Source of the DNA: Alnus glutinosa
Taxonomy: Eukaryota; Streptophyta; Magnoliopsida; Fagales; Betulaceae
Assembly (NCBI RefSeq): GCF_958979055.1
Contig: NC_084888.1
Span: 8,231,501 to 8,295,500, forward strand
Length of the DNA: 64,000 bases
Reading direction: 5' to 3'
The notes beneath the pieces are model-generated. The model searched no databases, was not told where the DNA came from, and was given only the letters and a program-made list of their open reading frames with translations. Made by a program: the position numbers and the translations under genes. This document shows, one piece after another, positions 11,159 to 21,994 of this stretch (positions within the stretch are counted from its first letter, which is position 1; each line of letters opens with the position of its first letter).

Positions 11159-12848
11159 TTAATAATCATGATTTTCATAATAAACAAATAAAAAGAACAT
11201 ACCTGCAGAATCAACAAGATCTTGCTCTGAAGCCTCACTGTCATCAGCTACTTCCTCATGAGGGTCTGCCCAACCCAGGTTCACAGCCAAGTCCTCCACT
11301 CGCACCCTGATCACATCATCTCGAACGCCAATGTCATTTGCATACCTGTTCATACTGTACGTCCCAGCCGATAAAGTAACCGCACAAATTGGATTCTGCC
11401 GCTTCAGAAAGGAAAAAATAATGCCAGGCAATGAGGCACCAACGACAGAAGAGACAGAAATGGCTTGACCACTTGTTCTAGTATCAGTGTTTTTTTTGTC
11501 TACTACCCGAAGCCCAGTTTTGCAATAAAGTGCAAAGTCTTCGCAGTTGTTTTGAAACACATGATAATTGCCAAATCCACTTTGAAGAAGATACAATGCT
11601 CGGTGGAGAGCTGCCCCTGGTGGGTCAGATTTTGCAGTGGAGCATGTGCCACCCCGCACATGAGCAAAGAAAACTGTTCTAGAAACTCCATATTTGAAAC
11701 GATACAGAGATCCATTTCCAAGGAAACAATCCAGGCAAGAGCGGACTACACCACTTTTGGGTTTCCTAAACCCACATTCGGGATAGGAAGAACAGATCAA
11801 GCTTGAGTTATAAAAGCTAGAATCAGAAGATACCCAAATGTTTGAATTCGAATCTCTGTCAGGTGTGAAATGGACCACCTTGTTTTCCCCAACAAAGATA
11901 CCTGCAAATTCAATATGGCTCATGATTAAGCTTGATCCAACAACAAATAGAGTCAACTAAAAGCCATTGAGATTATTGTAAGCTGTTTGAAAGGTCGTTG
12001 AGGTAAGTTATATTCGTTAACATAATAAAATGTGATCGCATTAGTAGATAGCTGATACTACATTGTCAACCACGTACTACAGCTTTATGAGGCAGCCTCA
12101 TAAGCCATGCAAAGCTGATCAATACTTCAGTAGCATGTGGATGTGGTCTAATGGTCGTTCAACCCCAAATGCATACAAATCTATCCATTACCGGCCATAA
12201 AAATGCAGATTAGTGTTGAGGACGATAACCTCCACATTCAGATATACCCTCTTAACTTGTTTGAGTTATATAAATCAAGTATTCTAAGAAATCGGACAAT
12301 TTCTTTCACAGCAATATGTTAAATAATTCTGATGAATCTCTGCCAAAGCTCTGCAAAGGAATGGCATGTTGGAAGAAATCACATTCATGGGTTAATTAAG
12401 ATGATTTTTTTTTTTTTTTTTTCCCTGGGCTAACAAACAACCTTGTTAGAATTGCCATAATTGCGAGATTTTGTGTTTTCAATTGAATTTAATGATGAAT
12501 ACGTTTATAACATTTAACAATAAATGTGGAATGAATGATGCATACTAGAAACCACGTTAAAAGAAAGAAAGAAAAAAAATCTGGGGGAGAAAAAGAGAAA
12601 CTAAAACTAAAATGAAAACCCCCGAAAGCAAATTGATACAAACAAAACTCTGTGACACAAACTAAAATGAATGAATCCTAAGGAACAAATTTGCTAACAT
12701 GTTGATGATCGTCATGAAGAAATCATTTATAGATAGAGAGAGAGAGAGAGAGACCGTGGTGGGAGTAGGTGACGACAGCTCTGTAGGTGTAGATGTGGTC
12801 TCCGAGCTTGATCTCACTTCTCTGCACTCTGTTGGCGAGCAGATCCAT
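11159..12848 (-). CDS. LRAT/NC-domain protein gene B (two exons, candidate third gag-derived exon)
   Basis: Exon 1 is 12,848-12,755 (94 bp, starting [20 protein letters not shown]). Exon 2 is 11,901-11,203, with a stop at 11,159 if the following donor is not used. The LRAT-type triad is visible: His30/31 in YSHHG across the exon junction, His42 in VVHF and Cys151 in [12 protein letters not shown] hydrophobic stretch follows near residues 195-220 and could anchor the protein to a membrane. LRAT relatives act as acyltransferases or phospholipases on acyl lipids; the substrate here is unknown. The exon 2 donor (GCAG/GTATGT) is kept as in A and C, pointing to the gag-like segment at 10,421. The intron 1 donor runs straight into a (CT)n tract. 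It lies head-to-tail with C and E and inverted to A. Confidence 0.87.
12735..12753 (-). repeat. (CT)n microsatellite at the intron 1 donor of gene B
   Basis: On the gene strand, intron 1 begins GTCTCTCT, so the microsatellite starts at the donor itself. About 19 nt long here, against about 49 nt in C and 37 nt in F. A second CT run (plus strand) lies in the leader just upstream of the ATG at about 12,857-12,881. Confidence 0.9.
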
Positions 12849-13560
12849 CTCCCTTTTTCTCTCTCTCTCTCTCTCTCTCTCCTATGCTCTACTCTCTAAA
12901 TCCACAGCATGTAAACTAAAGGAGTAAATTTGTTTTTTTTTTTTTTTTTTTCATTCTCTGGGGTCTTAACAGAATTTTTCGTCCAACTGAAGTAAATACT
13001 CTGCTGTTCAGGGACGATCCTGCATATTTTCTTAACCTTTTCCTCTTAAATCAAGAGATGATACCAACTTTCAAGATAAAGTGGAGCTTATTATTTATTG
13101 ATATATGTAGCATTTTTTTATTAATTATTTTAATTATTTTTAATAATTAAGCTTCGCATCATTTTAATACTTGTCACTCGATAAAAAATTTGGTACTCCT
13201 AACATTTTTCATAATAACAAGGTCGTTTGAAGTCGGGGCCAATTAATTAATGTAAGGGCAAGCGACGCCGTTTCCTAGGTGGAAGGGAATTTTATGGACC
13301 TCGGATTCTTTGCTTTGTTTCCAACGTTGTACCTTTTTATCTCACACCCTGTTTAATTTGCTTCTTTTTTCTCTAAGCTCCCTTTTTGCTTTTTCTTTTT
13401 CCTTCTTAAATTCTTATTAATCAATATTTTTGGATTCCCATTCAAGGAAAATGAAAGTCTGTGGACCTCTATATATGTTATTAAAAGTTCCGTACAAGAT
13501 ATAGATCAACGACTGTAAATTTTCTTCCTAATGCAATCCCTGTCACTAAAATATATTGTT
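12849..13560 (-). promoter_or_regulatory. Upstream region of LRAT gene B, shared by C, E and F
   Basis: The stretch upstream of the ATG is closely matched by 19,213-19,900 (gene C) and more loosely by 21,995-22,480 (E) and 28,227-28,860 (F). Landmarks shared by all are a GGGAATTTTATGGACCTCGG-like block and AATCAATATTTTTGGATTCC. The promoter was therefore copied with each gene, so all copies may start out with similar expression. No TATA box could be assigned with confidence. Confidence 0.55.
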
Positions 13561-14720
13561 AGAAAATGGCATCAATTATTTCGACGTAAAATGTTTTATG
13601 TTAAGGAAAAAAATCAAGAAAATAATTTCAGCTGAAAAAAATTTTCGGCATTTAGCTCGTATGGAAAATTAGCGATAGTCGGCGACGGCCGGTGACGGCA
13701 GAAAATGAACTACAAGAGAATGCGTGCGAGAAAAAAATTTCAAACTAGAAAAAATGATTTACGAAAATAAACAAGAGAAACCAGTTTATGCAATTTAAAA
13801 AAAAAAAATAGGCTTTTCTGGTCAACTGAAAATGTTTTAGGAGGAAGCATGGAGGGCGGCATTGGAGAGCAGAGAGGTTGACGGAGAGGCGACGGATAAG
13901 GCCTCACAAGAGAGAAGACTTTAGACAAAAGAAAAAGTAGAAAGCAGTAAAAGAAAGGGCAGAAAAAAGATAAGCCAATCTTGAAAGACTGGTGGAAGAA
14001 ATACCATAAGCTATGGGGGAAAAGGGGACAGCTTGCAAAGGAGTGGGCCTAACGATGTTGCGTTTTATGCTCGGAAAGTATTCGTCATTCGTTCGTGCCC
14101 TTGAATCCTTGATAGACCATTATCTGCAATGAGAGCATATTTCTTACAACATTTCATGCACAGCACAACACCACAAAACAATATTGTACAACAACTAACA
14201 GATTTATGAGAGAAAGAGAGGGAGAAGATCGGGAAGCGGGGGGAAAGATAGTTCACTTTTCAATGTTCACAAAAGCAAAATCTACGTAGCAGCTTTGCAT
14301 GCATAAGGTTGAAATTTCGCCTCAACGGATCAGGATTCTTTAGTCTAAAATAACAGAATTCAAGCTCTTCTTTGCATCGAACGGCTTAAAAAATGTTATA
14401 CCTATTAAAAATGTGGCATGTTACCGAGACAGTCAAAAAGAATTTCAGTCTCAAAAGGCTAGCTTCTTCTTCACTTTTAAACATAACCTTCTTCTTCGTA
14501 AAACAAAAAGACAACTTTTTGATTCAAAACTTGTTTACAACATTGAGAACAAGAACATTATGAAAATAAACTAAATTCTCATTGGCCACCTTTTTAATGT
14601 ATGGTATTTTTTTGCAAGAAATGGCATGAATTCCATAATTTTAGATTCTATAATTTATTTGAAGTTGTCGGAGATCCTCATTCCTGGCAATCAGTTGGTT
14701 AGAAGCCTCAGTGTCAACAG
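13561..14720. other. Region between B upstream and LRAT fragment E'; no gene seen
   Basis: It matches 19,920-21,070 almost base for base, as part of the tandem duplication. It contains fold-back-like A/T-rich sequence with TTCGACGTAAAATG near 13,577 and, from about 14,060, the 3' flank of the truncated LRAT copy E'. The same flank occurs downstream of F near 23,270-23,460. No coding region is supported. Confidence 0.6.
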
Positions 14721-14905
14721 CTACTTCCCAGCCAAGTCCTCCACTGTCACCTTGATAACATCATCTCGAACGCCAATATCATTTGCATACCTGTTCAAAC
14801 AGTACATCCCAGCCGTAACCGTAGCCACACCAACAGGACTTGGAATCAGCCACTTGAGAGGAGAAGAAAGAATGGCAGCCAATGGAACACCAATCACAGC
14901 AGAGA
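14721..14905 (-). pseudogene. Truncated LRAT gene copy E' (3' part of exon 2 only)
   Basis: It encodes only the C-terminal part of an LRAT protein: the hydrophobic segment with [17 protein letters not shown] and the [24 protein letters not shown] end, identical at the tail to complete gene E (21,069-21,751). Upstream coding sequence, including the NC motif and exon 1, is missing, because the homology switches near 14,905 to the tail of the copia gag fossil of gene C. It is a by-product of the ~6 kb tandem duplication and should be non-functional. Confidence 0.88.
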
Positions 14906-14911
14906 AACAAA

Positions 14912-16084
14912 ATTTAGACAAAGAAACAAAATTTCAAGAAATAGAAGAAATATAAAGTGTCTAAAAAAAATCTAGGTAAAAACCAGTATTTAGAAACAAA
15001 CGAAAGCCCTGATGGCAACAACTGGAACTTTGATTCCATTGTCCATGAATATGAAATTTTTATTTGGGTTTATGGTTTGGATTGTAAGGAATCCCTGCAT
15101 CGAATTAGAAACATGAGTCAATTTACCAAGTACTAGAAAGAACTTCAAAAAGATTTGATTCGAAACATACGCAAGCTAAAAACTTACCCCTCTTTTCAAA
15201 CCATGCTCTGCGTTTGTGGCAATTTCTCTTTATATGCCCAATCTTATTGCAGAAATAGCACGTGACATTGTTTTGACTCCTCTCATGAACCTCAATTACT
15301 TGATGATGTTCATTAACTTCAGGTGGCTCTATGACACTGTTTTGTCTCTTCTCATGAATCTCAATTACTTGATGATGTTCATTAACTTCAGGTGGCTCTA
15401 TGACACTGTTTTGTCTCTTCTCATGAATCTCAATTACTTGAGAAAGCCCATTAACTTCAAGTGGCTCTATCCTTTTGTCTCCTTGACTTACAAGGTGAAC
15501 TAAATGATGTCCTTGTTGCTCAAGCCTTGCCTCTTCTCGAACAAGCATACTGATCAATTCATTTACATTCCAATTATCTTTAGTAGTATTGTAATGAATT
15601 TGAAATGATTCATACTGAGGAGGCAAAGAGTTCAAAATCAATTGTACGAGAAATAACTCATCCACATTCATCCCAAGAGCCTTTAATTTAGTAGCTAAAT
15701 TTGTCATTTCAATGATATGCTCATGCATCTCACGTGTACCATCAAATTTCATGGTAGTAAGTTCATCCATCAATGTCCCTGTAAGAGAGTTGTCAATCGA
15801 TCGGAAACGTTCTTCCATGGTTTGAAAGAATTCTTTAGCACTATCATATTCAGGAAGAGTTGATTTAATATTGTCTGCTATTTTCATTCGCATAAACATA
15901 ATGCTCAATCTATTCGATCGCTCCCAAGTCTTGTATATAGCCTTTTCTTCCATACTACTTGAATTGGTAATAGTAGGCGGTCTCTCAATCCGCAGTGCCA
16001 AATCAAGATCCCAAAGACCAAGGTAAAACTGAACTTGTTCAGACCAATCAGAGAAATTTGTTCCATCAAGAATTGAAACTGACA
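14912..16084 (-). mobile_element. Ty1/copia gag-zinc knuckle fossil in gene C (possible captured exon)
   Basis: Read on the minus strand after the TGCAG acceptor ending at 16,085: a UBN2-type gag domain (DGTNFSDWSEQVQFYLG), two tandem copies of a short unit with EPPEVNEHHQ, and a CCHC knuckle (CYFCNKIGHIKRNC near 15,226-15,267), followed by a GTAAGT donor. The segment 15,188-16,084 is 897 bp, a multiple of three. Only the gag end and the start of protease are present, with no LTRs. It looks uninterrupted over this segment, like the second copy in A. Confidence 0.75.
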
Positions 16085-16742
16085 CTGCAATCAAATAAAT
16101 GCTTACCATATTAATGATTTTGAGTTATCGAACATAAAATAATAATTTAATAAATAGTAAATAGTACAACCGCAATTCACATTTTGGTGAAAATTACAAT
16201 ATACTAAAAAGTTTAATCATTATGGTTATTCCCTTTCGCCTATTAGAAATAATTAATAATGCATTTGTAATTCGATAAGTCTTTACTTTTGGGTCTCCAG
16301 TTCCAGCTCACAATTAAGGGTATACATTAATTATCCTATCTCAGTTTATCAACCACTTGAAAGGTGGTGCACTTTCGGGCCAATTCAAAATATTCTTGTG
16401 ATTAAAAAAAAATAAATAAATAAAAAATCTTGCAATGTCATAATTGTATTAATACTTGGGATATGGATATTAAGTTTCGAACAGACAATTTGAAATCTAT
16501 GAATTTTAATTTCTAGTTGGATAAATTTAGTGATACAAAACTATTTCATAATATAGATCTCAAATCGAAACAATAACAATGCAAGACATAAATTTAACTC
16601 TGAACATTAACAAAGAGCAAAAGATTCATATTACGGCAGATATCCATGGTAATACTTCACGGATTAAGATTATATATATTCATGCGAAGTGGATAAAGAG
16701 ACAAAAATAGAATAAAAGTAAAAACTAATAATATAATGGAAA

Positions 16743-17395
16743 TGGATAATTGAACCGTTGATCCATGTGTTATGCCATAATTATTTTTCACTCCCTATGG
16801 TTTAAAAAGTGCATGGAAGGTCCCTGTGATATGCAATAATTACAAATCGATCCCTACAGTCAAATTCCGTTAAAAATTTTAACATATTCCGTCAAATGTC
16901 ACGTCAGCGCCACGTGTCTCCATTAAGATGGCGACACGTGGCACTGACATGTCCATCTTAATAAAATAATATAAATTTATTAAAAAATAAATAAAAATAC
17001 TTATTTTTAAAAAAAAATTCAAAAAAAAAACAAAAAAAACAAAAACAAAAACAAAAAAAAAAAAAGGAAAATGGTGGCTGGGCCACCCCCAGCCACCCCT
17101 TGCCTGCCAGTTTTCCTTTTTTTTTTTCCTTTTTTTTTAAAAAAATAAATAAATAAATTTATTATTTAATAAATTTATATTTTTTATAAAAGATGGACAC
17201 GTGTCGCCATCTTATTGGCGACACGTGGCGTTGACGTGTAGGGCTAACAGATTCCGTCAAAATTGTGGACGGAAATCGACTCAGGAAGTAAAACGTAATT
17301 ATTGCATATCACAGGGACCTCCCATGCACTTTTTAAACCATAGGAAGTGAAAAATAATTATGACATACCACAGAGACCAACGGTGCAATTATCCC
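16743..17395. mobile_element. Mutator-like MITE in the LRAT-gag intron of gene C
   Basis: A 653-bp element with long imperfect inverted repeats (GGATAATTGAACCGTTG... and ...CAACGGTGCAATTATCC). It has a GC-richer centre containing GGCTGGGCCACCCC, and is flanked by near-identical 9-bp repeats (TAATGGAAA at 16,734 and TAATGAAAA at 17,396). Paralogs A and B carry the empty site. A relative lies at 38,501-38,983. Confidence 0.87.
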
Positions 17396-17490
17396 TAATG
17401 AAAAATCATGAAAGTTATTACTCAGACTCTTATAAGTTCTGATACGGCATATAAAATAAATCTAAATAATACTCAATAAATTCCAAGATC

Positions 17491-19066
17491 TTAATTATCA
17501 TGATTTTCATAATAAAAAAATAAAAAGAACATACCTGCAGAATCAACAAAATCTTGCTCTGAAGCCTCACTGTCATCAGCTACTTCCTCACGAGGGCCTG
17601 CCCAAACCAGGTTCACAGCCAAGTCCTCCACTCGCACCCTGATCACATCATCTCGAACGCCAATGTCATTTGCATACCTGTTCATACTGTACGTCCCAGC
17701 CGATAAAGTAACCGCACAAATTGGATTCTGCCGCTTCAGAAAGGAAAAAATAATGCCAGGCAATGAGGCACCAACGACAGAAGAGACAGAAATGGCTTGA
17801 CCACTTGTTCCAGTATCAGTGTTTTTTTTGTCTACTACCCGAAGACCAGTTTTGCAATAAAGCGCAAAGTCTTCGCAGTTGTTTTGAAACACACGGTAAT
17901 TGCCAAATCCACTTTGAAGAAGACACAATGCTCGGTGGATAACTTCTTCTGGTGGGTCAGATTTTGCGAGGGAGCATGTGCCACCCCGCACATGAGCAAA
18001 GAAAACTGATCGAGAAACTCCATATTTGAAACGATACAGAGATCCATTTCCAAGGAAACAATCCAGGCAAGAGCGGACTACACCACTGTTGGGTTTCCTA
18101 AACCCACATTCGGGACAGGAAGAACAGATCAAGCTTGAGTTATGAAAGCTAGAATCAGAAGATACCCAAATGTTTGAATTCGAATCTCTATCAGGTGTGA
18201 AATGGACCACCTTGTTTTCCCCAACAAAGATACCTGCAAATTCAATATGGCTCATGATTAAGCTTGATCCAACAACAAAAAGAGTCAACTAAAAGCCATT
18301 GAGATTGTTGTAAGCTGTTTGAAAGGTCGTTGAGGTAAGTTATATTCGTTAACATAATAAAATGTGATCGCATTAGTAGATAGCTGATACTACATTATCA
18401 ACCACTACAGCTTTATGAGGCAGCCTCATAAGCCATGCAAAGCTGATCAATACTTCAGTAGCATGTGGATGTGGTCCAATGGTCGTTCAACCCCAAATGC
18501 ATACAAATCCATCCATTACCGGCCATAAAAATGCAGATTAGTGTTGAGGACGATAACCTCCACGTTCAGATATACCCTCTTAACTTGTTTGAATTATATA
18601 AATCAAGTATTCTAAGAAATCGGACAATTTCTTTCACAGCAATATGTTAAATAATTCTGATGAATCTCTGCCAAAGCTCTGCAAATGAATGGCATGTTGC
18701 AAGAAATCACATTCATGGGTTAATTAAGATGATTTTTTTTTTTTTTTTTCCCTGGGCTAACAAACAACCTTATTAGAATTGTCATAATTGGAGATTTTGT
18801 GTTTTCAATTGAATTTAATGATGAACACGTTTATAACATTTAACAATAAATGCGGAATGAATGATGCATACTAGAAACCACGTTAAAAGAAAGAAAGAAA
18901 GAAAGAAAGAAAGAAAATCTGGGGGAGAAAAAGAGAAACTAAAACTAAAATGAAAACCCCCGAAAGCAAATTGACACAAACAAAACTCTGTGACACAAAC
19001 TAAAATGACTGAATCGTAAGGAACAAATTTGCTAACATGTTGATGATCGTCATTAAGAAATCATTC

Positions 19067-19120
<54 letters not shown>

Positions 19121-19212
19121 TGGTGGGAGTAGGCGACGACAGCTCTGTAGGTGTAGATGTGGTCTCCGAGCTTGATCTCACTTCTCTGCACTCTGTTGGC
19201 GAGCAGATCCAT
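17491..19212 (-). CDS. LRAT/NC-domain protein gene C (two exons, candidate third gag-derived exon)
   Basis: Exon 1 is 19,212-19,119 (94 bp) and exon 2 is 18,233-17,535, with a stop at 17,491 if the next donor is ignored. Its protein is very close to that of gene B, the other product of the tandem duplication. The HHG, VVHF and [10 protein letters not shown] motifs are intact, and the C-terminal hydrophobic stretch is kept. The donor after exon 2 (GCAG/GTATGT) is phase-compatible with the acceptor at 16,085 of the gag fossil. The joining intron is lengthened to about 1.45 kb by a MITE. The intron 1 donor opens directly into a 49-nt (CT)n tract, the longest of the family here. Confidence 0.87.
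19069..19117 (-). repeat. (CT)n microsatellite at the intron 1 donor of gene C
   Basis: A 49-nt GA run on the plus strand, CT on the gene strand, starting at the GT donor of intron 1. Longer than the orthologous runs in B (about 19 nt) and F (about 37 nt), so its length is unstable across copies. Confidence 0.92.
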
Positions 19213-21068
19213 CTCCCTTTTTCTCTCTCTCTCTCTCTCTGCTATGCTCTACTCTCTAAATCCACAGCATTTAAACTAAAGGAGTAAATTTGTTTTTTTT
19301 TTTTTTTTTTCATTCTCTGGGGTCCTAACAGAATTTTTCGTCCAACTGAAGTAAATACTCTGCTGTTCAGGGACGATCCTGCATATTTTCTTAACCTTTT
19401 CCTCTTAAATCAAGAGATGATACCAACTTCCAAGATGAAGTAGAGCTTATTATCTATTGATATATGTAGCATTTTTTTATTAATTATTTTAATTATTTTC
19501 AATGATTAAGCTTCGCATTATTTTAATACTTATTACTCGATAAAAAATTTGGTACTCCTAACAATTTTCATAATAATAAGGTTGTTTGAAGTCGGCGCCA
19601 ATTAATGTAAGGGCAAGCGACGCCGTTTCAATTCCTAGGTGGAAGGGAATTTTATGGACCTCGGATTCTTTGCTTTGTTTTCAACTTTGTACCTTTTTAT
19701 CTCACACCCTGTTTAATTTGCTTCTTTTTTCTCTAACCTCTCTTTTTGCTTTTTCTTTTTCCTTCTCAAATTCTTAATCAATATTTTTGGATTCCCATGG
19801 AAGGAAAATGAAAGTCTGTGGACCTCTATATATGTTATTAAAAGTTCCGTACAAGATATAGATCAACGACTGTAAATTTTCTTCCTAATGCAATCCCTGT
19901 CACTAAAATATATTGTTAGAAAATGGCATCAATTGTTTCGACCTAAAATCTTTTAGGTTGGAAAAAAATCAAGAAAATAATTTCAGCTGAAAACATTTTT
20001 CGGCATTTAGCTCGTATGGAAAATTAGCGACAGTCGGCGACGTCCGGTGACGGCGGAAAATGAACTGCGAGAGAATGCGTGCGAGAAATAAAATTTCAAA
20101 CTAGAAAAAATGATTTACGAAAATAAACAAGAGATATCAGTTTATGCAGCTTAAAAAAAATAGGCTTTTCTAGTCAACTGAAAATGTTTTACGCGGAAGC
20201 ATGGAGGGCGGCATTGGAGAGCAGAGAGGTCGACGGAGAGGCGACGGATAAGGCCTCACAAGAGAGAAGACTTTAGACAAAAGGAAAAGTAGAAAGCAGT
20301 AAAAGAAAGGGCAGAAAAAAGATAAGCCAATCTTGAAAGACTGGTGGAAGAAATACCATAAGCTATGGGGGAAAAGGGGACAGCTTGCAAAGGAGTGGGC
20401 CTAACGATGTTGCGTTTTATGCTCGGAAAGTATTCGTCATTCGTTCGTGCCCTTGAATCCTTGATAGACCGTTATCTGCAATGAGAGCATATTTCTTACA
20501 ACATTTCATGCACAGCACAACACCACAAAACAATATTGTACAACAACTAACAGATTTATGAGAGAAAGAGAGGGAGAAGATCGGGAAGCGGGGGGAAAGA
20601 TAGTTCACTTATCAATGTTCACAAAAGCAAAATCTACGCAGCAGCTTTGCATGCATAAGGATGAAATTTCGCCTCATCGGATCAGGATTCTTTAGTCTAA
20701 AATAACAGAATTCAAGCTCTTCTTTGCATCGAACGGCTTAAAAAATATTATACTTATTAAAAATGTAGCATGTTACTGAGACAGTCAGAAAGAATTTCAG
20801 TCTCAAAAGGCTTCGCCTTCACTTTTAAACAGAACCTTCTTCTTCGTAAAACAAAAAGACAACTTTTTGATTCAAAACTTGTTTACAACATTGAGAACAA
20901 GAACGTTATGAAAATACACTAAATTCTCATTGGCCACCTTTTTAATGTATGGTATTTTTTTGCAAGAAATGGCATGAATTCCATAATTTTAGATTCTATA
21001 ATTTATTTGAAGTTGTCGGAGATCCTCATCCCTGGCAATCAGTTGGTTAGAAGCCTCAGTGTCAACAG
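19213..21068. other. C upstream region and E 3' flank; no other gene
   Basis: Second copy of the segment 12,849-14,720. 19,213-19,900 is the shared LRAT upstream region. From about 20,410 lies the 3' flank of gene E. Within the flank, 20,679-21,023 (345 bp) is an extra block compared with gene F, bounded by the 7-bp repeat CCTCATC at both ends, so it is probably a small insertion of unknown family. No coding sequence is supported. Confidence 0.6.
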
Positions 21069-21994
21069 CTACTTCCCAGCCAAGTCCTCCACTGTCACCT
21101 TGATAACATCATCTCGAACGCCAATATCATTTGCATACCTGTTCAAACAATACATCCCAGCCGTAACCGTAGCCACACCAACAGGACTTGGAATCAGCCA
21201 CTTGAGAGGAGAAGAAAGAATGGCAGCCAATGGAGCACCAATCACAGCAGAGGCTTGACCACTACTCCCGACCCCCTGTTTTACTTCTTTTCGGCTGCTA
21301 CCCCCAGTTTTTCCATTATCAGTTTTTTTCTTTCGGTCTACTATCTGAAGACCAGTTTCGCAATAAAGCGCAAAGTCTTCGCAGTTGTTTTCGAAGACAT
21401 CATAATTGCCAAATCCATTTTGAAGAAGATACAATGCTCGGCGGATAACTGCTTCTGGTGGGTCAGATTTTGCAATGGAGCATGTGCCACCCCGCGCCTT
21501 AGCAAGGAAAACTGATGGAGAAACTCCATATTTGTAACGATGCAGAGATCCATTTCCAAGGAAACAATCCAGGCAAGAAAGGACTACACAACTGTTGGGT
21601 TTCCTAAATCCACAGTCGGGAAAGGTACAACAGGATGACGGGAGGCTCAACGTTGAATCATAAAAGTCAGAATCAGAAGATGTCCCGGCGCTTGAATTCA
21701 AATTTCTCTCGGGTCTAAAATGGACCACCTTGTTTCCCCCAACAAAGATACCTGCAAATTCAATATGGCTCATGATTATGCTCGACAACCCAAAAAAAAA
21801 AAAAAAAAAAAGGGAGAAGGAAAGAGACCCCAGCATCATGAATCAGATAAGGAACAATTTTACAAACATGTTGAAGACATGTTTGATCGCACGCACAGAC
21901 CGTGGTGGGAGTAGGTGAAAACAGCTCTGTAGGTGTAGATGTGGTCTCCGGGCTTGATCGCACTTCTCTCCACTTTGTTGTTGAGCAGACCCAT
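21069..21994 (-). CDS. LRAT/NC-domain protein gene E (two exons, no gag segment)
   Basis: Exon 1 is 21,994-21,901 ([20 protein letters not shown] start) and exon 2 is 21,751-21,069, giving 258 aa. Intron 1 is only 149 bp, against 850 bp or more in the other copies, and lacks the CT microsatellite. HHG, VVHF and [10 protein letters not shown] are intact. The middle has an extra [18 protein letters not shown] stretch absent from A-C. The C-terminus ends at VEDLAGK because about 30 bp present in the other genes (coding [10 protein letters not shown]) are missing, which shifts the frame to an early stop. It is therefore shorter at the tail than F, and the shared change in E' shows it predates the tandem duplication. 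The product is probably still a complete LRAT domain. Confidence 0.87.

Larger units (their letters stand above)
9007..21246. repeat. Large tandem duplication: B-E' unit and C-E unit
   Basis: Unit 1 is about 9007-14,904 and unit 2 about 14,905-21,246. Each holds, in order, the copia gag tail, LRAT gene (B or C), its intron and exon 1, the common upstream region, and the 3' part of an E-type LRAT gene. Length differs mainly by a 653-bp MITE in unit 2 and an internal repeat in the gag fossil of unit 1. The breakpoints lie inside the gag tail and inside E exon 2. Confidence 0.88.

Noticed and set aside
11465-11806. Open frames on the plus strand opposite LRAT exon 2 (also at 17,797, 21,230 and 23,480)
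   Set aside because: They are antisense shadows of the LRAT exon and recur only because the exon is repeated.
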